Assembly (NCBI GenBank): GCA_035048495.1
Contig: CM068545.1
Span: forward strand, 37,772,225-37,836,224
Direction: 5' to 3'
DNA: 64,000 bases
Source: Euptelea pleiosperma
Lineage: Eukaryota > Streptophyta > Magnoliopsida > Ranunculales > Eupteleaceae
The notes beneath the pieces were generated by a model that saw only the letters and a program-made list of their open reading frames with translations, made no database searches and was not told the origin of the DNA. Of this stretch, positions 22,301-34,300 are shown piece by piece (position 1 is the stretch's first letter; every line of letters starts with the position of its first letter). The translations under genes and the position numbers were made by a program.

Positions 22301-25300
22301 GCGAGAGGCCGTGATGGTATTCTTATTGCCAATGAGGTCATCGATTCTAGGCTGCGGGAGGGAGTCCCTGGTATTATTTGCAAGGTTGACCTGGAAAAGG
22401 CCTACGACCACGTCGGCTGGTCTTTTCTTGACTATTTGCTGGATCGCATGGGATTTGGGGCGTGATGGAGGTCATGGATCCATATATGCATTGCCACAGT
22501 CAGATTCTTCATTTTAGTCAATGGCGCTCCAACGGGCTTTTTCAGAAGTTCCAGGGGGCTCCGTCAAGGAGATCCTCTATCTCCTTACCTGGTCATCATC
22601 GTAGCCGAAGCATTGAGTTGCATGACCTCCAAGGCAGTGGCTAGAGGCCTATTGTCTATATTTGCGGCTGGGGCAGATGGCCCAATTATCTCCCATTTGC
22701 AGTTCGCTGACGACACCATCTTCTTCTTTGAGGCGTCACGGAGACAAGCTCAAGTCCTGAAAGGAGTATTACGTTGTTTTGAAGCGGTATCAGGTCTTCG
22801 GATAAATTTATCCAGGAGCGAAGTGTTCGGGATTGGGGAGACGCCGACTATGGATGATATAGCAGGGTGTTTGGAATGCAAGATGGGTAAGCTCCCTACG
22901 GTGTATTTAGGGCTTCCTCTAGAGCTCATAGCAGATCCAAATCCTTTTGGGATCCGGTAGTAGAGCGCTTTCAAAGAAGATTGGCGTCTTGGAAGAAGAG
23001 ATTTCTCTCCAAAGGCGGAAGGCTCACTCTCGTCAAAAGCACTCTATCCCACATGCCCGTCTACTACATGTCTTTGTTTTCCATGCTTAAAGGGGTGGTT
23101 GACACCATTGAGAGGATCATCAGGAACTTCCTTTGGGATGACAGTGCAGACAATCATAAGCTCCACCTGGTCAGATGGGAAAGGATTTGCAGGCCTACTG
23201 AAGAGGGTGGCCTAGGCGTGCGTAATATCAAGCTCATGAACAAGGCCTTATTGGCTAAGTGGCATTGGCGCTTTGGGGACGAAAGGGATAGCCTCTGGAG
23301 AAGAGTAATAGCAGCTAACAGGTTCTGAGAACCAAGACTGGGATAGCAGAGTCCCCACATCTACGTATGGTGTGGGGGCTTGGAAAGGCATCTCCAAAAC
23401 ACGAGAAGAGATAAGAGGAGGCAGCCGCTTCAAGGTGGGGGACGGATCCAAAGTGAGATTCTGGGAAGATGTCTGGTGTGGGGACAACCCTCTCTCTGAG
23501 GCCTTCCCTTCTATCTACGCCTTATCTAACCGCAAAGGAGACTTAGTCCGCGACGTTGCTTGTAGGGAGAATGGTTCTCTCTCTTAGAATTTGGATCTCA
23601 GAAGAAGAGTTAATGATTGGGAGATAGATTCCGTTGCTTCCTTGATGATCTGGTTAGATGGAGTGCGGCTTGTTGATGGTGTTGAGGACATGAGATGGTG
23701 GAATCATGACCCGAAAGGCAGGTTTTCGGTCAAATCTCTATATTCCAAGCTTCTTGGGTCGAGTCAAGGAGATTTACCAGCCAAGCACCTATGGAGCCCC
23801 CCCACTCCATCTAAAGTCAAATTCTTCATGTGGTGTGTCATGCTCAACAAGATTCTCTCTTTGGAAAAACTTCGAAGAAGAGGCTTTCAACTCCCAAGTA
23901 GATGCATCCTATGTGGTAAAGAAGAGGAAACCACGAACCACATGCTCATTCATTGTCAACTTCTAGGGAGATATGTGAGCGCTTCCTCCAACGCTTTGGG
24001 ATATCTTGGGTTTTCCCCGAATCATTGTTCGACACTTTTGTGGAATGGAGCACCAAAGCTTTTTCAGCCAACGTTCGCGCGTTGTGGAGGATCATCCCTT
24101 TTGCCATCTGTTGGGAGTTATGGAAAGAGAGAAACCGCCGAACTTTTGAAGATAAAGAAGCTAACATCAACACCATCTTCATGAATATCCTTGCCTCAAG
24201 TGTTTCAGATTTGAAGACTTCGTATTTCGGTGGGATTGCATTATGGCTTCTTAGGATCGTTTTCTTGGTTTTCGGGGTGATCTTAGTGCTCTCTTGGGGT
24301 TCTTTGTGGTTTCTTTGTTGTTTTTGCTTCTCGTTTTAGCTTTTGTCGTGCTTTGTAGCTTTTTAGGCCCTCTCAGCCCTCCTTAATATATATCTTTTAC
24401 CGATAAAAAAAAATAGATAAATGCACTTCTAATGGAAGCTTCCTCTTGGTCCTTTTCAACTTTTGAAGCAAAACAAAGAGGGAAGCTACGTTAATAAGTC
24501 ATAACTTGCAAATGGAGCTATTGGAGGGAAATTGTAATGTACGAAGAGTTTCCATTGCACCCCCACTCCAATTTTCAAGGTGCACATCTTTCTATTTAAC
24601 CAAATAAGATCTTCTACTTAGCCTTCATTTCATTGAAGTCCCTTTGAAGGTTTTCGAGTGGTCTAGTACATATCCCGATCAATGGAAAATTTAATCTTAC
24701 ACTTCTAGTGGAAGCTTCCTCTTGGTCCTTTTCAAACTGGATTGGTGGGAACTTTTGAAGCAGATCCAAGAGGGAGGCTACGTTAATAAGTCTAGACTTT
24801 CAAATGGAGCAATTGGAGGGTCCTTGTAGTCTACCAAGAATTTCTGTTGCACACCCACTCCAATTTTCAATGTGCACATCTTTCCACTTAACCACATAAG
24901 ATCTTCTACTCTGCTTTCGTTTCATAGAAGTCCCTTTGAAGGTTTTCAAGTGATCTGGAGCATATCCCCTGATTTATGGAGAAGTTGCATAAAATTTAAA
25001 GTAAAGCATGGGGTGGAAGCTCGGATGGGGGAGATACAGCCTCCGAAATTGAGAAATAGGATTTTCTGTGATGAATTTTTTTTATACCTCCACCAAATCC
25101 CATAGAACTTTAAAGAGCAGACGCTGGAAAGACCCAAATAAGTAATGGGGCAAACGCTGTCTGAGACTTGGTGATTTAGGACAAATAGAAACACCCAAAC
25201 TCTCTTTAAGCTTTTCAAGGTTTTGAACTGAGTAGGAGTATAAGTAAGTTCTGAAAAAAAATCTGGTTATGGCTTTTGTGTTTACCGATTTAAGGATATA

Positions 25301-28300
25301 TGCAGGGACTGATTAGGGCTAAGTTGGAACATATATTATGGACTTGAATATGTATTGGTCTGAATTGGATAAGTCTGGGATATGGACTGAATATAGGGTC
25401 AAGTTTAAGGATCCAAAATAAGGCTATATGTAAAAATAGTTTGGGAGTCAAGACAGATTCGGACTTGACAAGTACCACTGTATTCTGAGACAGTTTAAGG
25501 GACAATTTGAGGGTCTGAATCTGATTGCAACCTTAATATTGTCCTATTTTGAAGGGAAAGTCTAAGTTACCTGGTGATAGTTCTAGTCACACTTCTAATT
25601 AATGTATCTGGCAGCAAACAAAACCTTTATTTCATTGATAGAATTGAATTGAGGAACATGATTCGTCCAGCCGTCTCCATATGATGATGACGATGATGAT
25701 GATGATAATTGAATATTGAGAGAACTATAAGAGGTACAAATTTATGTGTTGGCACAGCACCCTCTTTATATTTCTAATATAACTCAAGTAACTAGGCTCT
25801 GTATGGCTGCAAGAAAAGGGTGCTAGAAAAGAAAATTTTCTAGGAAAAACATTATGCTAGGAAAAATCTAATTTTCTGTCTGTTTTCCTTTGTTTGGGTG
25901 AAGAAGTCTTGAAAAGAGCCCGAAATCTACCTTGACAAAAATAAGATGTTTCTTTATTTAGTCTATTTATCATTTAAGAGTTTTAAAATTATTAGCACAC
26001 AGACCTTATGTAATTCATTGCCTGTCCCAATCAAAAGAAAATAAAAAACCATTATTTCCCAAGACCTATTATTATTAACAATATGCTCTTTAATTCCTAA
26101 ACTCCCTACTAGAGCACTTACCCGATAGTTAAAAAGCAGAAGGAAAATATTTCAGGCAAAAATCTAAGCAAAACCTTTCTTCCATTTTATAAGAAAAAGT
26201 ATGGTAAACCATTACTTGAAAATAAATTTCCCATACACCAAACCCCTAAAAATACTCATTTTCCTGAGAAAATCGTTTTTAGGGTCCTTTTCCTAATGAA
26301 CCATTCGGAGCCCTAGTTCCAATTATAAGTGAAAAAATATGATTTACTTGTTATTAATCTTGAACTGACTAGTGAATCAATGAACAATAATTAAACTTAA
26401 ACAGAACGTGTTGTTCACCTACTTGACATTCCTAATTTAGCTCAAACAAATAAATAGAAACTACTAAAAGTGGCCAACTTATCTTCCACAGAACGCATTG
26501 TTCACCTACTTGACATTCCTAATTTAGCTCAAACAAATAAATAGAAACTACTAAAAGTGGCCAACTTATCTTCCAAACTTAATTTGCTGGAAACTACAGG
26601 TTACGATCCTACACATCACATCTTTATATCATGCTTCTTACCTTAGTTGCACGAAGTTGAAGTGGAAGCGGGTGTGGGAGCGAATGCAGGACAGGAGCAG
26701 GAGCAAGGAAGTGGGTTTAAGGAAGCCTTGGGGTTTGGATGCTTGGAAGCGTCCGTATGATATATGTTACTGGGGCACAGCAGAGACATGGTCAGGATAC
26801 GTCATGGATATGGCATTTACACTTAAAAATTGAAGTGTCTGACACGGGTACAACATCCATTTTGAAGTGTCCAGGTAACATAGTATATATAAAATATATA
26901 TTTTCACAAATATAATGACACAAGATCGGGGCCCACATGAAGATGAGTTAAGGGCTCATTTTTGGTGAGGATGATCTCCTCACCATAGATATCATCCTTT
27001 AGAAGAAATCGATCCTTTTTGAAACTTCCAACCCTATAAATGTGGAGTTAAAGTTAACTGTGAAAATGGACAATTCAGAATTTTTCAACTTGCATTTGAT
27101 TTTTCATAAGGCTTCAAATGTCGGAATGGGGTGATTTTTTGGTGAGCATGATCACCATGATGAAGAAATTATCCTCACCAAAAATCAACCCTTAACTCAT
27201 AGCCATGTGGGCCCCACGACCATATGTCATTATATGGTTCACAAATCCTTGAGTCAAACTATCCCAACCCATATATACACAATAATAGCGGTCATACATT
27301 GCATGTTGGTAACTGTAGGGACGTTTTTGGAAGAGGTGGCAAGATAGGGACAATTTTGGAACTTTAGCAACTGAAGGGGTGGAAGATTTATTTGGAGGGG
27401 CAAATCTGAAATTTGTGGCCACTCAAGGGAGAGTTAGAAAAGCAAAGTTTTGAAGTTGGGACAGTCAAAGTTGCCTATTTACTTTTAATGAAACCATTTA
27501 AGTGCCACGTGTATTTGAGTAAATTGGCCTTTCAAGCTGACCTTTTTTCCTTGTACACTTTGCGGTTTTCTTACGATGTAAGATCCTCTAGTGAATAAAA
27601 CAACTCATTTACAAAGTTATATCTTCTTTTGTCTTCCTAGACTCTAGCATGTTTTCATCGACTTCGTGTGTGAACAAGTATTTTCTTGACCATCATGCAT
27701 CACACGCTGATCATAACCAAGTCCTTCCAACAAAATATGTGCTGGATTCGTCAAAACAACATTACACCAAATCTAGTTAGCATATGACTCAAGTGCAAAT
27801 AAAACAGGGCAGTTTTGGGTCACCTTGACTTTCTTTTTGTCATCGATTGAGACAACTAGATAAGGACGTCGATGTGGTTCTGTCTAAAATTTTAACTTTG
27901 TCAATGACTGCTTTAGAGACATTGTTTCCTTTGTTTCCTCCATCAATTAGGATGATGCATAATTTGTTACCATACTTAACAATAGTTTGAAATGTGTTTT
28001 GGCGCTTCCAATATCCCTCTTGATGCTGTTGTGCAATCAATATCCTCTTCAACTTAACTCTTCACTGTGAAGGATGTGCCTCTGGTAACAATAGTTTAAT
28101 TGCACTTGACATTTCTTTTATTTCTTCGTCGTCTTTTATTAGTAACAAAATTGCAAAAGTGTTTATCGAGGAGAGAAGAAGGGAAGGGAGTGGAGAAACC
28201 CAAAGGCTACAAAAGAGGTCAATGAATTAGCTGTGCTAAGTTCTTATTTGGTGTAAAGATGTCGTAATCCAGTTTGTACAATAACATGTACCACGAAGAA

Positions 28301-31300
28301 ATGCTAGTGTGCTCTTTGCCGAATACTAACCTGGTGGTGGTTTGCATTGCCTCCTTAGCTTGGGTTATATCCAACTTCGGTCAGCATCAGTTATGCTCTT
28401 TTTGGATAAAATTTTACTATTGAGAAGATTTTTGTTGGATCTCTAATTTTAAGGATAAAATTATATTAATAATATGGGGAAACCCCCAATATACAAAGCT
28501 CATCCAATGAGCATGACTCATGGGGAAGACTCCTCAAGAGTCATTCAAGTGGAATGAACAAAAATCAGCCACCAAGAGGTTCACTTTGAATTATGGTTTC
28601 TCTATTGATAATGAGTTTGCATTTCTCCTCCCTTTGAATCTGTCCCAGTCCAGCCAGCCTATCCAAAGTATTTTATAAAAGACCTTATCCACATCAATTG
28701 AACTGTGCATGCTTATGACTAACACTTGTCATATAATGTGTTTCTTTAACTCATTTGGAAGTGTTTATCTGAGACTTATGTTTTCTTACAATGGAACAGA
28801 TACTGCAAGCACACCGTGATGAAGTCTGGTTTTTGCAATTTTCACATGACGGAAAATATTTAGCCTCTTCATCCAATGATCACTCTGCAATTATATGGGA
28901 GGTAACCTTTTTGCTTTTGAATTTTCTACAGTTTTCTTCTGTCATATATCCTCTCTCTGTTTGTCTTTTCCTAAGATAGGAGCTAACAGCACTTTGATTC
29001 CAGGGTTCTCATCAAAGTGCATTGATGCATTGTAGATGTTGAAGTTTGATTCTTTTTTAGGTCCTGCCCACGGTTGTCAGGTTCTGCTTGGAATTTCATT
29101 TCCTATTTAGTAATATTAAGCATTTATATTACGATATAGCTTATTGAGGAAGGGAAATAAAAACCCACAGAATAATCCACCATTAAAATGGACAGGCTGT
29201 TTTTTTGTTCCTTCTATCATCATTATCAAAGCCTCCTGTGTCAGTTACAGGAATTCTGCTCCATTATATCTAGGATGATATCTTTCATTGTTTTTTCATT
29301 TTTATTGATAATTTTTTATCTTAATTATGATACTCTACTTTATCGGCAGTAGTAAAGAATCTGAACATAACAGAAGATAAGGTAAAGCTCCATTAATACG
29401 AAGAGCAGAATACAAAATAAATTACCAACAGAAAGAATAGAATGCTCTGCATAGGATCCTTAAACCTTTCTTTAAACTCCACTCGGTGCAAGGTAATTAT
29501 CCATTGAGTTTTTGAGGTCATGAAAGAAATCATTATAGCAGAATGGTCATCATGATATTGTGCTCAATCAACAGAAGGGTTTGACTATGTAATAGTGACA
29601 CTACACTTCCAGGGATTTTTGCTCTACCAGCATGTATTGACATAGATACGCATGTCAATGTGTCCTAACACACTCCTGTAATGTATGGTTGATGTGTTCT
29701 GTCCCCCCATGCAGTTCATTGTTCAGTTATTAAACACAACTATGGTCATTTAATAGTCTTTCCTCTTATAAAATTACAAATATTGATTATGATTTAGAAA
29801 GCTCTATGGTGTATGGAAATGTTTTCATTTACTTTTTATATATTGTTTTCCATATTTTATTTGAAAAACTTTCGAGTTAAATATAACTAAAATATTATAT
29901 TATAATACGTGTGAACAGCTGTGCCTACATTTTGGGCTTCTCAAAGATGTATCAGACACCCCATATGTGTCGGATATTGATACATGTGTCCATGTCATCA
30001 CGTAATAGGGGTTTGCGATTGCTACCAATAGAACTTCTATTCCATCTTTCTTTAACTTTTTCCCTTTTTTTTTTCGGGGAAGTGAAAATTTAATGACCGC
30101 AATGGAAAAAATGCAAATGGAGCACAGTGGAGAATTTGTGGACCATCTTTTGTTACACTATGAGGTGGCTAGGGAGATATGGTCTTTGTTTCTAGTGGAG
30201 TTTGGGATGAGCTGGGTGATACCGGAATCCCTTTTGATGCTCTCTCTGCTGGAAGACCAAAGCTTTCTCTACCCGCCTCCTGCTATCATTTGGGGTATTT
30301 GGAAAGAGAGAACTCAGAGCGTCTTTGAAGGCAAACATGTAGACCTGAGTGGCATCATTCTCAACATCAAGGGACTGATGTACTAATGGTCGAAGGTTTT
30401 ACCGGAATGTAGGGGCCTATTCTTCGAAGACTTTGTGTTCCGATGGGATATTCTATGTACGAGGGATGCAACTTGAGTGGGCGTTTTGTATTTTCTCTTT
30501 TTGTTAGCTTTGCCTATGCATCTTGTATGTCATCTCGACCTCTCTTGCTAAAGCCTCCTTGTTTCGGTAGTTTGCCATCAATAAAGTTTATACTAATAAA
30601 AAAAATAAAATAAATGGAGCCTTCTAAGATACATTACAAAATTGAGCATATGATCTCAAAGGTTCAAAGAAGTCCTTCTAACGTAATATGGGAAATAAGG
30701 TCAATGACTAGTCTAAACATTAGAAACTTCATCTCAAAAGCATATCGAATCTCCAAGGGACACCGATCTCTTTCCCCAGCTACTTGATGATAATAAGGAA
30801 GTCTCTTTTGATCGTCAAATGCCTAGATGGGAGATTTGATGAAATTATCCATTCCATTGAGCAAATACTTCTGCATTGTGCTTGCATCTTTTTAACATTA
30901 AACAGAACCGACATATGCTTTAATGATTGATTTCGTTTTGCCAAAACCTCTTGCTTTTTTGTTGTGCTCCCCGTACAAATATCTTTGCTACTTCCACCAA
31001 AATTTTACTTGATCCATCCTAGTGGAAAAAGGAGTCACGTATCCAAATCCCCCTAGTCTCTTGTCTGAAGTTCTTTTCTGTATTTTCATGACAGTGTGGC
31101 ATTGTATGTGGTATCTCATTTAGGTGCGACATTGAGATCTTAGATTTGAGTGGATCTTTTGTGTGCTTCCCATTAACCCAACATTCACATTTGTATCATG
31201 AGAATGTAAAAAGTTGGGCTAGTATTTGGAAAGTTCGTATGGTTCTTCATTCTTTACCGTGTGACCGAAACTATTTCCGCTTGGGTGATTTGATGATACT

Positions 31301-34300
31301 TCCATTGAGGTCACTAATCCCAAATTTTTCATCTCCCCTTTTATGTCTTTGATATACTTTTTTGTGTAATTTTTTTTGTACCCACTATTTTTAAAGGTGT
31401 GAGGCGTATTTGAAGTGGTTTCCCTTCAGGAGGCGAGGCATAAGCCTCAAGGTAGAATGAGACGTAAGCCTCAATTTTTTATTTTTAAAAATGCTCTAAA
31501 AATCCAATAAAAATCATAATAAAGTAAAAAAAATGAAACAACAATAGAAATGAAATGAAAACAAAAAAATAAACTTGATAGCTCTTCTTTTTAATGAATT
31601 ACCTTATCGGGTTACAGTTTCAAACCAAATAAGATAATCAAACTCATAAACTAGGTCTCAATTTATAGAACAAAGGTGATAAGATAGCACACATGTGAAC
31701 AATCAAATACCAATCCAATCATGGATCAACCAAGAAGCTAGTAGCAACCTCAAGAAACCAAAGCTATAGTTCTATACTCTACAACTACACAACCTCACAA
31801 CCGTACTCAATAGTTGATATGTAATACTTTAATAGTTTCATAATTTGAATACTAGAGAGAAAAAATGTTGTCTAAATTCTAAGATCAACGAGTCTCAGTT
31901 TTCACTCATCAATATCTCCTTTGTCCTCATTGCTTGTAGGATTATCTAAAGTGTCAACATGGTATCTAATAACCCTATTGTTATTTGGATCCGTCTCCAT
32001 ATATCATTACATTCCTCTTCTTTATCTAGTAATTGCATTGTCACCTTACCTTTAGCTAGTTAAGAAAAATGAAAAAAAACAGTTATTAGTTATGAAAAGA
32101 ATTGAATAAACAATAAACCTAAATAAAAGAACCTTCTCTTTAATCGAACTCTGTAGTTTTCTACAGAACTACGACTCACCTCCTTTTAGGCCATTTGCTA
32201 GTTGACTTCCTCCTAATTTGGATATTTGAAGTGGTTTTTATATTTTCCGAGCTCAGCATCTCAATGGCATTGACATCAAGCTCATCGTTGTCATGTTATG
32301 ATGAACGCTCTTCTATATTTCCTTCCTCTTCAAAGTCGGACTTTTCAACAATCCATTCATTATCCAATTTAACCATGTCCACAAGTAATGAATGTTCTTT
32401 GTAAGTCCTCACCCATAACTTTGTTGCCTATCCTTCAACCTTTTGTTGTACATGATGTACACTAAAGCATTTAGTCTAGCTTGTTCTAAATGATTCCTCT
32501 TTTCCATATGTACCTATTAAAGAATAAAAACATACATTATATATAAGCAAGGAAATAAATTTCACGAAATTATCGAAATATTTCGCGAAAGATTTCCATT
32601 TTCTAGGTTACTGACAGGAAAGAATACTTACGTCGAAATAATGTTAAATTTCCCGAAATATTTCCATTCATGTCGAAATATTTCGCGTGAACAGTAAATT
32701 TCAATCAATTGATAGTGTAAATATGTATTATTTCGGTCGAAATGTTTTGACATGTATGAAAACATTTCAATCGTAGGTAGGAAACATCTCATTTGAGCTC
32801 AAAACCGCTATAAATCTCATATTTGATCTATTTAACCCCTTTCCACACATTTTGTTTATACAAAAGATCATTCCAGTGTAGATTTTTTGGTTCATGAAAA
32901 CATTGGGAGTTTTTTTAAATTCAAAATATACATAATGATAAAATTTCTTGCTACAAATAAATAGGTTAGGTGTAAATTCATTAAATTTATGAATTTATGA
33001 TGCATTTATACTAGATTTGTGCATGGATTGAAGATCGTTTAGGGTGAAAATTTGGAATTTGGGAAAAACTCCAATTTTATTGGTTTTTACCCTAAACATC
33101 CATAATTGTGCATAAATTGATTATATGTTGCATAACTTAGCCCGTTCTACAAGTTGGTTGGGTTAAAAAAAATTAATCCTAATTTTTTTTTTCAAATAAA
33201 AAATTAAACGTTCAAAAAATTAAATAAATATTATAAGTTAATAGTATGTAGGTTTTCTAAAATTACATATAATGTTAAGAAATTAATGTAAGTGAATAAG
33301 GATTTGTTAATATATTACTTTATGACTTTTTTATAATTAGCAATTAAATAATAGTTATATAATTAAATTAAACCTTGACTAATTAAAAATACTTGCCGCG
33401 ACATATTATAGACCATTATGGTCATTCATTTCCACACTACATATGGTTGTATATTATGGTTTGAAAGCTTATGAGTGTGCTTTATGCTTGTTTCATCATT
33501 TCCCAAACTTTCCACAAACATTTCCACAATATTTCCATCATTTCCACATTATTTCCATCATTTCCACGAAAAATGTATTATTTCTACACTGGTCGAAATA
33601 TTTCCATGAAATATTTCCATTTTTAGACTGGTCGAAATAAACCTCGAAACCGAAATTTATTTCCTTGTATATAAGTAATAATTTGTTGGAATTCCTAATT
33701 ATGAATTGATTAGGAAAATTCCAGAATTGTTGAGCATGTTCATGAATGTCTTGGAAAGGCTAAGTTGTTATCTTGGGAAGTTGGTTCACATGGGAAGATA
33801 AAAAGTTCTAGAAGATGTATTTGGTTGTATGGAAATTGACGAATGAACCTAGGAAGTAGATTACGGTTAATAGGAATCTAGGAATATGTTGGGATATTGT
33901 CGCTTTGGCTATAAAAGGATTGGTCTAGTCAAATGTTTTGTACAGAGAAAATAGAAAAAAAGAAATTATGTAGAGAAGTTGTAAGGAAGAAAAGGGTGAA
34001 AGGGTGTAGAATATCAAAAAAAATTTGTTTTTTGGAAATAATATTCTTCCCAAAGAGTGTCTGTTATTATCCTACAGGTGTTTGAATCGCTATGGGCGAT
34101 CGACAAAAATGATGGAATGCAAAATTAGCTGATTTGGAGAGTTACAACGGAACCCTCGTTTGTGTTGCTGCAGCTTGGAGAGAGTAACCATCGAAATTCC
34201 ATTCCAATGAATTTTGAAAGAAGTGCTACAAAAGTTGAATACAACGTCTCCTGTGTTATCAATTGAAAGCAACGGCCTAGATAATGCAAAAAGGTACCAT

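Larger units (their letters stand above)
19994..24412 (+). mobile_element. L1-like LINE inserted in intron 1 with a perfect 17-bp target duplication
   Basis: The direct repeat atagataaatgcacttc occurs at 19977-19993 and 24413-24429. Between them lies ORF1-like sequence, an endonuclease/reverse transcriptase ORF2, a short 3' untranslated region and an A-rich tail ending ttaccgataaaaaaaa. The orientation is that of the host gene. ORF1 is short and lacks a zinc knuckle, so the copy may be 5' truncated. Confidence 0.93.
19352..28799 (+). other. Intron 1 of the WDR26-like gene (9.4 kb)
   Basis: It runs from the GT at 19352 to the AG at 28798-28799. It contains an L1-like LINE, two tandem duplications, MITE-like elements and a minus-strand Gypsy protease fragment, each listed separately. 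The stretches 19352-19976, 24990-25680, 27250-27640 and 28080-28790 hold no gene or defined repeat that I can see. Confidence 0.85.
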
